Positions 28,416 to 37,864 are shown, counted from the stretch's first letter. The stretch is 64,000 nt of DNA from Beijerinckia mobilis (GCF_000745425.1 NZ_JQJH01000001.1:186001-250000), one strand, 5' to 3'. Numbers and translations are program-made. Notes: generated from the letters alone by a model not told the origin.

Positions 28416-28796
28416 ATGGATAATCATATCGAAGCAGAAGTCGAAAGCCCTCCGATCGAAACGATCTGTGTCGTAAATGGAATTTTGAAAACCAGATGGA
28501 CAGATGAACGCATAGCCCGCCTCGGCTTTCTCGTCGGCCTTGGCTGGTCCGGCGAGCGGATTGCAGCCGATCCATTGATACGATCGACGACGAATAACAT
28601 ACACCGTCAGGCACAACGCTTCGGTTTAAGGTTCAGAGCAGCCTCAGCAACACAACTTCAAAAGCCGATCCGAGAGGTGTTGGACGCTGCGGCGATGAAA
28701 CGCGGTATCACCCAGGAAAAACTGATCCAACTCATTCTGGCGACATTGGCGCAGGAACCGACTCTTATCGATAACATTCTCGACGACGGCGAATAA
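28416..28796 (+). CDS. GcrA-like DNA-binding regulator of the phage cassette
   Basis: The 126-residue protein has an N-terminal segment (about 22-62, TRWTDERIARLGFLVGLGWS-ERIAADP) like the helix-turn-helix of GcrA, the alphaproteobacterial cell-cycle factor that works with sigma-70 at methylated promoters. The C-terminal half is helical and differs from host GcrA. GGAG lies 5 nt before the start. It is the first gene of the cassette and could tie phage structural gene expression to the host cell cycle; that is inference. Confidence 0.65.
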   Translation: MDNHIEAEVESPPIETICVVNGILKTRWTDERIARLGFLVGLGWSGERIAADPLIRSTTNNIHRQAQRFGLRFRAASATQLQKPIREVLDAAAMKRGITQEKLIQLILATLAQEPTLIDNILDDGE

Positions 28797-28829
28797 CAGC
28801 AAGTCACAGCTTCTTTTAAGCCAGGGATT

Positions 28830-29210
28830 ATGATGGATCAGTCCAACAAATCCACGAAAGTCCGAAAAACAAGGAAAAGCAGTCGAACATTATTCGAGCC
28901 GACAGACGAACAAAGGCGACAGGTAGAAGAAATGGCAGGATTTGGCCTTCCCGAGCGCCTGATTGCAAAGTCGATGAATATCGATGAAGCGATATTAAAT
29001 AGATGTTTCAAGAACGAATTGGATGTCGGGATCATCAGGGCGAATATAAAGGTAGCGGAAAACCTTTTTCGACAAGCAATTAAAGACGATCCGAAAAGCA
29101 TTTCAGTTGCAATATTTTGGGCCAAGACACGGATGGGATGGAAGGAAACGATTACGAACGAAACACGTATCTCTTTCATTGAACGTGATCATCTTGATCT
29201 TGAAGTATGA
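28830..29210 (+). CDS. Probable terminase small subunit
   Basis: The 126-residue protein has a basic N-terminus and a helix-turn-helix-like segment (LFEPTDEQRRQVEEMAGFGL, then IAKSMNIDEAILNRCFKNELD), followed by a helical oligomerisation part. Proteins with this layout occupy the small-terminase position in many alphaproteobacterial phages and bind the packaging site. Its stop overlaps the large terminase start (ATGATGA), supporting a joint function. Confidence 0.75.
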   Translation: MMDQSNKSTKVRKTRKSSRTLFEPTDEQRRQVEEMAGFGLPERLIAKSMNIDEAILNRCFKNELDVGIIRANIKVAENLFRQAIKDDPKSISVAIFWAKTRMGWKETITNETRISFIERDHLDLEV

Positions 29211-30520
29211 TGAGTATCCGTTTCAGTGTCGCCCAAAACCACGCAAGAGAAGTTCTCTCTAAACATCGATATTCCTGTATCTTCGGCGGTACACGCTCAG
29301 GGAAAACGTTTCTTATTTTGCGTGCCATCATTCACCGCGCGCTGCGCGCCTCCAATTCGCGTCACGCGGTATTGAGGTTTCGAGGGAATGCCGCGCGGGC
29401 ATCGATCGCCCTCGATACATTTCCTGTTGTGCTACAGCGTTGTTTTCCCAATCTCGATGTCGTCGAACATAGGCAAGAGGGATATTTCCAGTTCCGAAAT
29501 GGATCGCAGATCTGGATTGGTGGTTTGGATAATCAGGATCGTGTCGAGAAAATTCTCGGCCTCGAATTCGTCACGATTTTCCTGAACGAAGCGTCGCAGA
29601 TTCCATATTCGTCAGCAATCATTGCATTTACGCGTCTGGCTCAGGTCGTCCCCGAGCTCAGACAACGGGCATTTGTCGACCTCAATCCCGTTGGCAAGAA
29701 TCATTGGACGAACAAGCTTTTCATCGAGCACCGGGACCCCGTGACCATGGTACCAATTCGCAATCCGGAAGATTATGGGTCCGCTCGTCTCAACCCGATC
29801 GACAACGCACATAATTTATCGAAGGACTTTCTCGACAGTTTGGATAATCTTCCCGAAAAGCAGCGTAAACGCTTCTACGAAGGCGCCTTTGCCGACGAAA
29901 TCGATTGCGCCTTATGGGATTACGAGCAAATTGCCGCCTGCCGCTGCCCAATTGATAATATTCCAGAATCCGATCGTGTCAGTGTAGTCGTTGCTGTCGA
30001 TCCTTCCGGCGCATCAAATAGCCAGGATATGAGTTCGGACGAAATTGGGATCATCGTCGCCGCCCGGGGCAGAAACGGAAAGGGCTTCATACTCGCCGAT
30101 CGATCATTACGAGATGCGCCCTCCGTCTGGGGTCGTATCGCTATACAAGCCTATCATGAGTACCACGCCGATTGTATCGTCGCAGAATCAAATTTCGGCG
30201 GCGCCATGGTTGAGGCTGTCATTCGCGCCGCAGATCCGAATGTGCCCATAAGGATGGTGACAGCTTCACGAGGAAAGGTGATCCGTGCCGAACCTATTTC
30301 TGTGTTATATCAGCGTGGTCTTATACATCATGCAGGACGATTCCCCGTTCTCGAAGAACAATTATGTCATTTCACAACCCATGGCTATGTCGGAACAGAT
30401 TCACCAGATCATGCAGATGCTATGATCCATGCTATGACTTATTTACTCTGCAGTTCTAACGATACAGGTATTATCGAGTTCTACAGACGCATAGCCGACA
30501 AAAGTCCATTTCCTGAATAG
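29207..30520 (+). CDS. Terminase large subunit
   Basis: The 437-residue packaging motor has a Walker A GGTRSGKT (residues 27-34), a Walker B region FVTIFLNEAS (about residue 125) and a C-terminal RNase-H-like nuclease with VVAVDPSGA, DCIVAESNFGG and DHADAMIHAM carrying the metal-binding aspartates. It translocates DNA into proheads and cuts it. The ATPase and nuclease motifs are all present, so it looks active. Confidence 0.94.
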   Translation: MMSIRFSVAQNHAREVLSKHRYSCIFGGTRSGKTFLILRAIIHRALRASNSRHAVLRFRGNAARASIALDTFPVVLQRCFPNLDVVEHRQEGYFQFRNGSQIWIGGLDNQDRVEKILGLEFVTIFLNEASQIPYSSAIIAFTRLAQVVPELRQRAFVDLNPVGKNHWTNKLFIEHRDPVTMVPIRNPEDYGSARLNPIDNAHNLSKDFLDSLDNLPEKQRKRFYEGAFADEIDCALWDYEQIAACRCPIDNIPESDRVSVVVAVDPSGASNSQDMSSDEIGIIVAARGRNGKGFILADRSLRDAPSVWGRIAIQAYHEYHADCIVAESNFGGAMVEAVIRAADPNVPIRMVTASRGKVIRAEPISVLYQRGLIHHAGRFPVLEEQLCHFTTHGYVGTDSPDHADAMIHAMTYLLCSSNDTGIIEFYRRIADKSPFPE

Positions 30521-30617
30521 CGGATAGTCCAATCTATCACAATTATGAATTATGAGCACACCGTCAGCGGTGCCACTGCAGCGTCTCCCGCAGGAAATCA
30601 ATCTATAAAAAACAAGG

Positions 30618-32036
30618 ATGCTTCGATCAATGGTAGAACGCCGTGGTATTCAGGGTATCCCCTTGTCACCTTATCAGATCAGCATTCATTACAATAATTC
30701 ATATTCTCAAAATTCGTCTGAAGGGACTTCAGATTGGTTTGGCCCACAGCGACCAATGCCTCCCATAGCGCCACCCGAAGTCTCAGGACGCCAATGGGAT
30801 TTTCAGCCCGGATACAACCTTTCGTCAAGTACACGATTCAATAATACAATAGGCTTCCCGGAATTACGCGCATTTGCTGATGGCTATGATCTCCTGCGTT
30901 TGGCCATTGAAACTCGTAAAGATCAGGTTGTCCGGTTGAAATGGTCGATCAAGCCGCGGGTCGCCGGCGCGTTCGATTCTGCAAAGCTGGAACAAATCAA
31001 TCGATTTTTTTATAGACCAGACGGACACCATACATGGGACACATGGCTCCGTATGATCCTGGAAGATCTTTTTGTTATCGATGCTGCGACAATCTATATG
31101 CATCGGGATCGGGGCGGACGCCTAATCTCTCTGATGCCGATTGACGGCGCAACAATCAAGCCCGTCATCGACGATTGGGGGCGCATCCCGCAACCCTTCT
31201 ATAAAAACGGTGAAATTGTTTATCCCGTTGCCTACCAGCAAATTCTCAAAGGCCTGCCCGCTGTTGATTACACAATACGTGACCTGATCTACCGCCCCCG
31301 AAATGCGCGCACACATCGTGTCTATGGTTACAGCCCCGTCGAGCAGATTATTTCAACCGTCAATATAGCGTTACGACGCCAGGCATTTATTCTCGATTAT
31401 TACACAGAAGGTAATATCCCGGCTTCATTAATTGGTGTTCCAGAAACCTGGACCCCCGATCAAATTGCTAGTTACCAACGCTATTGGGATGCTTATTTTG
31501 ACGGTGTCGAAGGACGTCGACGGAAAGCCAAATTTGTTCCCGGAGGCGTGGCCAAGACCTTTATTCAGACACAGGAACCAGAACTCAAAAATCTGTTCGA
31601 CGAATGGCTTGCTCGTCTTATCTGCTTTGCTTTTTCTTTATCGCCACAAATGCTGGTTACTCAAGTCAATCGGGCGACAGCAGAAACTCAAAAGGATCTC
31701 GCTGAGGAGGAAGGTTTATATCCTCTTCTGTCATGGCTCAAATATTTTATCGATGAAATCATCGAGAAGGAATTCGGCGCTCCAGAATTGGAGTTTTCCT
31801 GGGGCAGTGACACCAAAATGGATCCCGCCGTTCGCGCGACTATTCTCGCCGAATATATCAGCAAAGGCGTCATGACGATCAACGAAGCGCGATCCGAGCT
31901 GGGATTGGCTCCTCTAGCGGAAAATGCTGCCGACAGACCGATGGTCCTGACAACCGACGGATATGTACCATTACAAATATTTGGAGACGCCCAATCCACC
32001 AGAGAACAGAACTCCAATATTGACTCGCCGACATGA
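30618..32036 (+). CDS. Phage portal protein
   Basis: The 472-residue protein has portal features: LLRLAIETRKDQVVRLKW near residue 100, the DTWLRMILEDLFVIDAATIY clip region, the long ring helix, and near residue 360 a conserved stretch (ATAETQKDLAEEEGLYPLL) preceding the crown. Twelve copies would form the DNA entry vertex. It lies between the terminase and protease genes, the standard place. The precise start is uncertain because the first ATG overlaps the best Shine-Dalgarno; an ATG 12 bp downstream is an alternative. Confidence 0.9.
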   Translation: MLRSMVERRGIQGIPLSPYQISIHYNNSYSQNSSEGTSDWFGPQRPMPPIAPPEVSGRQWDFQPGYNLSSSTRFNNTIGFPELRAFADGYDLLRLAIETRKDQVVRLKWSIKPRVAGAFDSAKLEQINRFFYRPDGHHTWDTWLRMILEDLFVIDAATIYMHRDRGGRLISLMPIDGATIKPVIDDWGRIPQPFYKNGEIVYPVAYQQILKGLPAVDYTIRDLIYRPRNARTHRVYGYSPVEQIISTVNIALRRQAFILDYYTEGNIPASLIGVPETWTPDQIASYQRYWDAYFDGVEGRRRKAKFVPGGVAKTFIQTQEPELKNLFDEWLARLICFAFSLSPQMLVTQVNRATAETQKDLAEEEGLYPLLSWLKYFIDEIIEKEFGAPELEFSWGSDTKMDPAVRATILAEYISKGVMTINEARSELGLAPLAENAADRPMVLTTDGYVPLQIFGDAQSTREQNSNIDSPT

Positions 32037-32054
32037 AATATACACAGGATAACG

Positions 32055-33344
32055 ATGTCGCATCCTTTGCTGTTTGTCCCCCTCACAAAAATAGATCAAG
32101 AAAAGCGGCTTGTCTTCGGGATCGCTACCGCCGAAAAGATCGATCGCTCCGGAGAAGTCTGCGACTATGCTTCAACGAAGCCTTTGTATGAGCAATGGTC
32201 TCAGGCAATTGCCCAGGCAAGCGACGGTAAGTCATTGGGCAATATTCGCGCTATGCATCGTGACCTTGCCGTCGGCAAAATCATAGCAATTTCATTTGAT
32301 GACGACGCAAAGCAAATAGAAATTTGCGCCAAAATCATCGATGATTCCGAATGGAAGAAAGTCGAGGAAGGAGTTTATACCGGCTTTAGTCAGGGCGGTG
32401 TTTATGCAAAGCGATGGATCGATGACAATGGTGTCACTCGATATACCGCAGACCCATACGAGATCTCCTTGGTGGACATGCCATGCCTACCGACTGCTAC
32501 GTTCCAGATCATCAAAGCCGGCGGTCAAATGATCGAAAGAACGTTTAAAATAGGAACTCAGGATCCAACGCTTGAGGGATTGCAGCCGGAAAATGACGCT
32601 GTTGATGCAGGTCAGATCTGTTTGGATACTGTCATTCTGGAGTCCTGGAGCAAAGTGACAACAATTATCCAGGAATTGGAAAGCATTTCAGAGGAAATAT
32701 CACTCGTACCTTCATCAGACACACAAGACTCGATCAACCACGCGGAATTCGCTGACTATATTAAGAGTCTCTGCACAATTCTCACTAGCGCTCTCACGGG
32801 CCAAATCGCCCAGTTATTTGTCGATTGTCCTGATGATTTTGTACAAGCTGCAAGTTCAGACGGTGAGCCCACCCAAAAAAACCTACGTAATCGACACTCG
32901 ACGCTCACGAAAATTTTGCCTCTCTCCCTGAATACCTTTCTGGCAAAAACGCGTCTTTACAACAATCGTGTCGCGGAAGATGACCGTACCGTTCCAAAAA
33001 TTGCGGATGCTACAAAAACACCGAAGTCAGATAAGCATCAGCACCTGGAAAAGGCTTTGACTGCGGCTGTGGAATTAGCCAATACGACACATCAGCTCAT
33101 CGAGGATCAATTACTCCCGACGTTACACAAAATGTCTGATCGGCTCGAGGCGATCGAGTCTCAGCCACAACCTCTGCCATTTACGACCGAGACACGGCCC
33201 TTAAGCAAAGCACAAGACACAAGCGGGTGGAATGTCGATGATCTCGATCAAGCATTCAGTCAGATGAAATCAGAAGAACGAGAAATGTTTATTTTCAAAT
33301 ATCTGCTGAACCAGCCAAAAAAAATGGGCTTGGCTCACCGGTAA
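32055..33344 (+). CDS. Prohead serine protease (XkdF-like) with scaffold-like tail
   Basis: The 429-residue product begins with a prohead-protease fold of the XkdF type (about 1-150): a likely catalytic His in IRAMH near residue 76, Ser in YTGFSQGG near residue 113, and the family segment YEISLVDMPCLPTATF. The remaining 280 residues are acidic and coiled-coil-like, as expected for a built-in scaffolding region removed during head maturation. No separate scaffold gene is present. Position before the capsid gene fits. Confidence 0.82.
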   Translation: MSHPLLFVPLTKIDQEKRLVFGIATAEKIDRSGEVCDYASTKPLYEQWSQAIAQASDGKSLGNIRAMHRDLAVGKIIAISFDDDAKQIEICAKIIDDSEWKKVEEGVYTGFSQGGVYAKRWIDDNGVTRYTADPYEISLVDMPCLPTATFQIIKAGGQMIERTFKIGTQDPTLEGLQPENDAVDAGQICLDTVILESWSKVTTIIQELESISEEISLVPSSDTQDSINHAEFADYIKSLCTILTSALTGQIAQLFVDCPDDFVQAASSDGEPTQKNLRNRHSTLTKILPLSLNTFLAKTRLYNNRVAEDDRTVPKIADATKTPKSDKHQHLEKALTAAVELANTTHQLIEDQLLPTLHKMSDRLEAIESQPQPLPFTTETRPLSKAQDTSGWNVDDLDQAFSQMKSEEREMFIFKYLLNQPKKMGLAHR

Positions 33345-33488
33345 GCCTCGGTCGGAAATAAGATTCTTACCGAGCATTTTTCCGCGAAAAACGTCGTGAG
33401 ATTGGGCTTTTCTCATCCCACACGCAACCAGAATCCCATCTATATTTCAGATTATTATTAAAATTCGAACTATTTATAGGAGAATTGT

Positions 33489-34997
33489 ATGACGTCTACT
33501 GCCCTGGATGTCCTCGAAAAGCTCAAGGTCGCGCCCGCGATCAATGATCCACGCTTCGTCAAGAATGGGACATTCACTCAGAGCAGCTCTGCCCTAAGCG
33601 GACTGACGTATTATGATCTCGAACTTGGCGCCAAGCTTGTTTATCCTGTTCTCACTCCGCTCCGCAATATCATTCCCCGTGTTTCTGGCAAGGGTGGTAT
33701 TCAAGCGTCCTGGCGGGCCATTACGGCGATCAACGCGGGTGGAATGCGGCCAGGAGTATCAGAATCGAACCGCGGTGGCGTTCAGACGATTTCAACGCAG
33801 GACCGCGTCGCCACTTACAAAGGAATAGGTATAGAAAGCACTGCCTCCTTTGAAGCATTTTACGCTGCTCAGGGCTTTGACGACATCCGCGCGCTCGCCG
33901 CAAAAACTGGCCTTGAGTCGCTCATGCTCGCGGAAGAAAGCATGATTCTTGGTGGCAATAACTCGCTGCCGCTTGGTTCAATTACCGCTCCCACCATCAA
34001 AGCCCTTTCGAGCGGAGGATCGCTTGCGGCCCAGACGTGGTCTGTCATTGTCGTTCCGCTATCCCACGATGGAATGATCAACGCCTCTGTCGTTGGCGGT
34101 ATTCAACAAAATATTCAGCGCGCCAACGCAGATGGTTCGACAGATTCGTTCGGCGGCGGTGCCGGCTACAAAAGCCCGAGCGCAACGATCACCACCTCTG
34201 GCTCGACTTCTTCTCTCACGGCAAACGTTCCTCCGGTTTCCGGTGCCCTGGGCTATGCGTGGTTTTGGGGGGCGGCGAACCAGGAAACATTGGGTGCCAT
34301 CACTTCGATCAACTCTGTGATCATCACCGACCCTGCAACCGGTACGATGAAAGCAACCTCGCTGAACAATAGTTCAAGCAGCGATCCCACTGATTATTCC
34401 GTAAACAACCTTGCATTTGATGGCCTGCTCACGCAGGCGATGCGTCCTCAATCGGGGGCTTATTATGCCATCCAGGGAGCAGGAGATCCGGGGGTCGGCA
34501 CGCCACTTTCCGGGGATGGTGCCGGCGGAATTGTCGAAATTGATGCGGCACTCAAATCACTGTGGGATAATCTACGCTTGTCACCGGATACGATCTGGGT
34601 GAGCAGTCAGGAGGCTCTCAATATATCGAGAAAGATTCTCTCCGCCTCAGCAAATTCTGCGCAACGATTTGTCTTCAATTCGGAACAGGGAATGATTGGT
34701 GGTGGCGTGATGGTGCGCACCTACCTCAATCGCTTTTCGATGCAGGGTGGATCCGTCCTCGACATCAAAATTCATCCAAATATGCCCTCGGGGACGCTTC
34801 TCATGACGACAAGTCAGCTGCCCTATCCTCTGTCGAATGTCGGCAATGTCATGCAGATCAGAACGCGACAGGACTATTACCAGATCGAGTGGCCGCTGCG
34901 GTCACGTCAATATGAATATGGTGTCTACGCTGACGAGGTGTTGCAGCATTATTTCCCGCCGAGCATGGCTGTCATCACCAATATCGGCAACGGCTGA
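33489..34997 (+). CDS. Major capsid protein, HK97-like, with inserted beta domain
   Basis: A 502-residue protein in the capsid position. The N-terminal arm and P-domain features (KLVYPVLTPLRNIIPRVSG, ISTQDRVATYKGIGIEST) and the C-terminal A-domain stretch (TIWVSSQEALNISRKIL, LPYPLSNVGNVMQIRTRQDYYQIEWPLRSRQYEYGVYADEVL) fit an HK97-fold capsid. Residues about 185-300 look like an inserted Ser/Thr-rich beta (FN3/Ig-like) domain, probably exposed on the head surface. A 144-bp gap upstream, ending in an AGGAG site, may hold its own promoter for high expression. Confidence 0.85.
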   Translation: MTSTALDVLEKLKVAPAINDPRFVKNGTFTQSSSALSGLTYYDLELGAKLVYPVLTPLRNIIPRVSGKGGIQASWRAITAINAGGMRPGVSESNRGGVQTISTQDRVATYKGIGIESTASFEAFYAAQGFDDIRALAAKTGLESLMLAEESMILGGNNSLPLGSITAPTIKALSSGGSLAAQTWSVIVVPLSHDGMINASVVGGIQQNIQRANADGSTDSFGGGAGYKSPSATITTSGSTSSLTANVPPVSGALGYAWFWGAANQETLGAITSINSVIITDPATGTMKATSLNNSSSSDPTDYSVNNLAFDGLLTQAMRPQSGAYYAIQGAGDPGVGTPLSGDGAGGIVEIDAALKSLWDNLRLSPDTIWVSSQEALNISRKILSASANSAQRFVFNSEQGMIGGGVMVRTYLNRFSMQGGSVLDIKIHPNMPSGTLLMTTSQLPYPLSNVGNVMQIRTRQDYYQIEWPLRSRQYEYGVYADEVLQHYFPPSMAVITNIGNG

Positions 34998-35067
34998 CGC
35001 CATTTCGCATCACCCCCCAAAGAGGCTGACAGAACGTCAGCCTCAAACCCTGAGTGTGTGAGGCTGT

Positions 35068-35886
35068 ATGGCGTCGATCTACGATCTTGTCAGTCTTTCA
35101 GATTATAAAAATTATATGTCTTTATCGCAGACAACAGATGATTTACGTATACAAACCCTCATAACATCCGTAAGCCGCGCGATTCTGACAAGATTAAATA
35201 GGGGAAATCTGCTCCCAACACCTTATCTAGAAGTTCGAAACGGGATGGGCCAGAGTGCCTTTTTCCTGGATAATTGGCCAGTAACCTCCATATCCTCCCT
35301 CACAATCAACGGCCATTTAATTTCCCCGATTCGAACAGATACCGATATCTCATGGTGCGGATCTGGCTACATTCTCGATGAGTTTGACGAGCAACCGCCA
35401 GGCAAGCCCCAAATGGTGACGCTTCGCGGTGTTAGATGCCACCACGGTATCGGGAATATCCAAATTGCTTATACCGCTGGCTACCAGGTAAACGAAGCCG
35501 TTAATCTCTCCTCGGCAGCGGCGTGTGCGGTTACGGTGAAACAACCTTACGGCGCGTGGGCGAAAGACATTTTTGTTGTTGATACGAACAGCCGCGTGTT
35601 TACGACAGTAACCAGCAATCCTCAATCCGGCCAATATACGGTAGATCAAGGAAATTATCTGTTTTCCACCGCCGATATTGGCACTCAATTATTAATTACC
35701 TATGCATATATACCAGCGGACATTGCCTTGGTAGCAATGGACTGGATTGCCGATAGACAAGCTTATTTGAATCGGATCGGCTACTCATCAAAGTCTCTGG
35801 GAGGCCAAGAGACTGTTTCCTATCTCGTCAAGGCGATACCAGATTTCGTAGACGGCATCTTACGTCAATATATGAAAGTGATGTAG
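35068..35886 (+). CDS. Head-tail connector/adaptor protein with extra beta domain
   Basis: The 272-residue protein starts with a gp6-like adaptor sequence (SLSDYKNYMSL.., helices then DNWPVTSISSL) and ends in the matching helix (DMALVAMDWIADRQ-like, about 225-270). Between them, about residues 150-220 form an inserted beta domain with the GQYTVDQGNYLFSTADIG..LITYAY pattern, closely similar to a segment of the tail tube protein at 36776. It would sit at the portal exit and complete DNA-filled heads. Confidence 0.78.
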   Translation: MASIYDLVSLSDYKNYMSLSQTTDDLRIQTLITSVSRAILTRLNRGNLLPTPYLEVRNGMGQSAFFLDNWPVTSISSLTINGHLISPIRTDTDISWCGSGYILDEFDEQPPGKPQMVTLRGVRCHHGIGNIQIAYTAGYQVNEAVNLSSAAACAVTVKQPYGAWAKDIFVVDTNSRVFTTVTSNPQSGQYTVDQGNYLFSTADIGTQLLITYAYIPADIALVAMDWIADRQAYLNRIGYSSKSLGGQETVSYLVKAIPDFVDGILRQYMKVM

Positions 35887-35894
35887 CGACACGC

Positions 35895-36308
35895 ATGACG
35901 GCTATCAATGACACTGTTGCATATGAAAAAATTCTAAACCTTCCCGCTGGTATAAAAAAAAATATTTTCGATCGCCTCAACGCCTCGAAAGCAAAGGTAG
36001 GTCGTAAGGGAGATCCTTTCGATATGTTCATTGTCACCGACGATGACCAATTGTCGGCGACGATCGTCAAAGAGAAATGGAGTTCCGTGAAGGGAAATTC
36101 CGGGCGCCCCGGTTTTCCGGCTGCCAACCGCGCATTGAATGGGAAATCGCGCGTCTCTCTCACACCATTGAAATCGCATTCTCTGACGCAGTTTAGAAAG
36201 CCCAACATTGCCCAAAAGAATTTTGCGGCGACAGAACAGGTTCCCTCCCAATTTGAAGGGGAACTCATGGCCATGGCATATGCTGCGATCGATGAGGCTC
36301 TATTATGA
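35895..36308 (+). CDS. Phage head-tail joining / gp10-like protein
   Basis: A 137-residue basic protein in the position of HK97 gp10-type joining proteins. It has helical N-terminus (VAYEKILNLPAGIKKNIFDRLNASKAK) and a C-terminal helix (GELMAMAYAAIDEALL), both typical of that family. Assignment rests mainly on gene order. Its stop overlaps the next start (ATGA). Confidence 0.6.
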   Translation: MTAINDTVAYEKILNLPAGIKKNIFDRLNASKAKVGRKGDPFDMFIVTDDDQLSATIVKEKWSSVKGNSGRPGFPAANRALNGKSRVSLTPLKSHSLTQFRKPNIAQKNFAATEQVPSQFEGELMAMAYAAIDEALL

Positions 36309-36736
36309 GCGGAAGAGAAGATGCAATCATTGCTTTATCCGGGCTTCTGCAGACAGCTTATCCATGGAACTCAGCCCCTTCCAGGAGATTGAAACTTTGG
36401 TCTGATGTTCCACAAAACCGGCGTCCTGCGCTCTTTGTCTTTGAGGGAGGCCGCGAGCAATATAATTATAGTGGGGTCAATTGTAAGCGGACGATAGAAA
36501 TACGTCTGTTTATTTATACAAATGCGCATGACAGCGACGGCTCAATCGATTTGAACAATATAATGGATGCCATCGACAGTGCGCTTCAGCCGGTCGGCGC
36601 AGATATTCAAACCGGCCGCCAAACCCTTGGTGGAATTGTGCATCATTGCCGTGTCGAAGGGGAGGTTTTCAAGGACCCGGGCGATCTTGACGGCGACGGG
36701 CTTCTCATCATTCCGATCCAGATACTACTCCCCTAA
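36305..36736 (+). CDS. Probable tail terminator protein
   Basis: A 143-residue protein with the pattern of tail terminators (gpU-like): N-terminal helix REDAIIALSGLLQTAYPW, strand RRPALFVFEGGRE, then IEIRLFIYTNA and LNNIMDAIDSALQ, ending in strands LLIIPIQILLP. Gene order between the joining protein and tail tube supports this. It would cap the tail tube and bind the head. Confidence 0.68.
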   Translation: MSGREDAIIALSGLLQTAYPWNSAPSRRLKLWSDVPQNRRPALFVFEGGREQYNYSGVNCKRTIEIRLFIYTNAHDSDGSIDLNNIMDAIDSALQPVGADIQTGRQTLGGIVHHCRVEGEVFKDPGDLDGDGLLIIPIQILLP

Positions 36737-36775
36737 CGCCCTTTGTCATTTATTGCCAAACTGGAAACATCGATT

Positions 36776-37519
36776 ATGTCTATTTATAGCTTTGGATCCG
36801 GCATTCTTTATGGCCTGCGGACGGATATCGCAAACGCCACACCCGTCAATTTTGGTCTCATACAGGATGTCTCCATAGACGAAACGCCAACCATCAAAGA
36901 GCTTTACGGACAAAATCAGCGTCCAGTCGCCATTGCGCGTGGAACCATCAAAACAACAGGCAAAGCGACTCTCGCCAGAATTTCGGGATTGGCGATGGCT
37001 CATCTATTTTACGGGGTTACGCCGAAAGCGGGACAGCTGGCGACGCAATTCCAGGAACAGCACACAATCCTTGATACCGGCTTGCTTGATACCAATGTAA
37101 ATTATCAGCAAACATTTGCAGATGATTATGGTGTCGTTTCCGCAGCAACTGGTCTTCCATTCGTAAAAGTGGCCGATACGCCAACCACCGGGCAATATTC
37201 CATCAACGCGGGCGTTTATACCTTTGCCACGGCCGACGTCGGCAAAACAATTCTTATTACCTACACCTATGATATGCCAGCAACCGGCCAGAGCTTTACG
37301 ATTCAAAATCAGCTTCTTGGCACGACACCGATGTTCCAATGCCAGTTTTATACAAGTTTTAATGGGCAGAGCGTGTCACTCAAGCTGAACGCCTGCACGG
37401 CAAGCAAATTCTCCTTTGCCACAAAATTGGAGGATTTCACCATGCCCGACTTTGAGTTTTCGTGTTTCGCGGACGCTGCAGGCAACGTCATGACTTGGTC
37501 GTTCTCCGAGGTATCCTGA
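36776..37519 (+). CDS. Major tail tube protein
   Basis: The 247-residue protein has the features of siphovirus tube proteins: an N-terminal strand (GSGILYGLRTDIANATPVNFGLIQD), the long loop, and a C-terminal strand-helix-strand (CTASKFSFATKLEDFTMPDFEFSCFADAAGNVMTWSFSE). Residues about 105-180 contain the same inserted beta domain as the head-tail connector (GQYSINAGVYTFATADVG..LITYTY). I start it at the ATG at 36776; a TTG at 36743 would be the alternative. Confidence 0.82.
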   Translation: MSIYSFGSGILYGLRTDIANATPVNFGLIQDVSIDETPTIKELYGQNQRPVAIARGTIKTTGKATLARISGLAMAHLFYGVTPKAGQLATQFQEQHTILDTGLLDTNVNYQQTFADDYGVVSAATGLPFVKVADTPTTGQYSINAGVYTFATADVGKTILITYTYDMPATGQSFTIQNQLLGTTPMFQCQFYTSFNGQSVSLKLNACTASKFSFATKLEDFTMPDFEFSCFADAAGNVMTWSFSEVS

Positions 37520-37520
37520 T

Positions 37521-37859
37521 ATGATGAGGACAAATGCAAAGCAAATCCGTCTTGGTCACAAGGAATGGACTATTCGGCCATTGACCTTGGGACAGGTGCA
37601 GGCAATTGAGCCGGTTCTCCTCGCAAGCGACGGCGCAGGTACGATCACGACAGCCCTCGCGATCCTTCGCGTCGCCCTTTTGCGGGATTTTCCCGCGGAT
37701 GTTCCGGCGCTGGAAGATATTGAAACCGACGCCAATGAAATCAGCGTGGCTATGAGCACGATTCTGCAGCTCGGTGGATTTATCAGGGAGGTTCAGCCGG
37801 GGGAGGATCGTGCCGGGGAAAGCCCGGCACAGACTGGCGATGGATCTACGCGCGCCTGA
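37521..37859 (+). CDS. Tail assembly chaperone, G-type product
   Basis: A 112-residue protein directly after the tail tube gene, with the conserved N-terminal pattern of tail chaperones (IRLGHKEWTIRPLTLGQVQAIEP). It should coat the tape measure during tail assembly. Its last 20 residues overlap an open -1 frame that continues into the next gene, and a hairpin follows a run of five G residues at 37799-37803, so a share of ribosomes probably makes a longer GT product. Confidence 0.72.
   Translation: MMRTNAKQIRLGHKEWTIRPLTLGQVQAIEPVLLASDGAGTITTALAILRVALLRDFPADVPALEDIETDANEISVAMSTILQLGGFIREVQPGEDRAGESPAQTGDGSTRA
37799..37829 (+). promoter_or_regulatory. Candidate -1 ribosomal frameshift signal in the tail chaperone
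   Basis: In the zero frame the codons read CCG GGG GAG over five consecutive G residues (37799-37803), where a GGG-decoding tRNA can slip back one base. Eight nt later a perfect 7-bp stem with 5-nt loop (37811-37829, TGCCGGG/CCCGGCA) could stall the ribosome. The -1 frame is open across the whole region and leads into WRWIYARLTTVLGW, typical of the T part. Confidence 0.5.
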
Positions 37860-37864
37860 CGACA

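Noticed and set aside
37816-37822. GGGAAAG heptamer as the frameshift slip site
   Set aside because: In the zero frame the codons are GGG GAA AGC, so the heptamer is not in the X-XXY-YYZ phase; the five-G run upstream of the stem is a better candidate.
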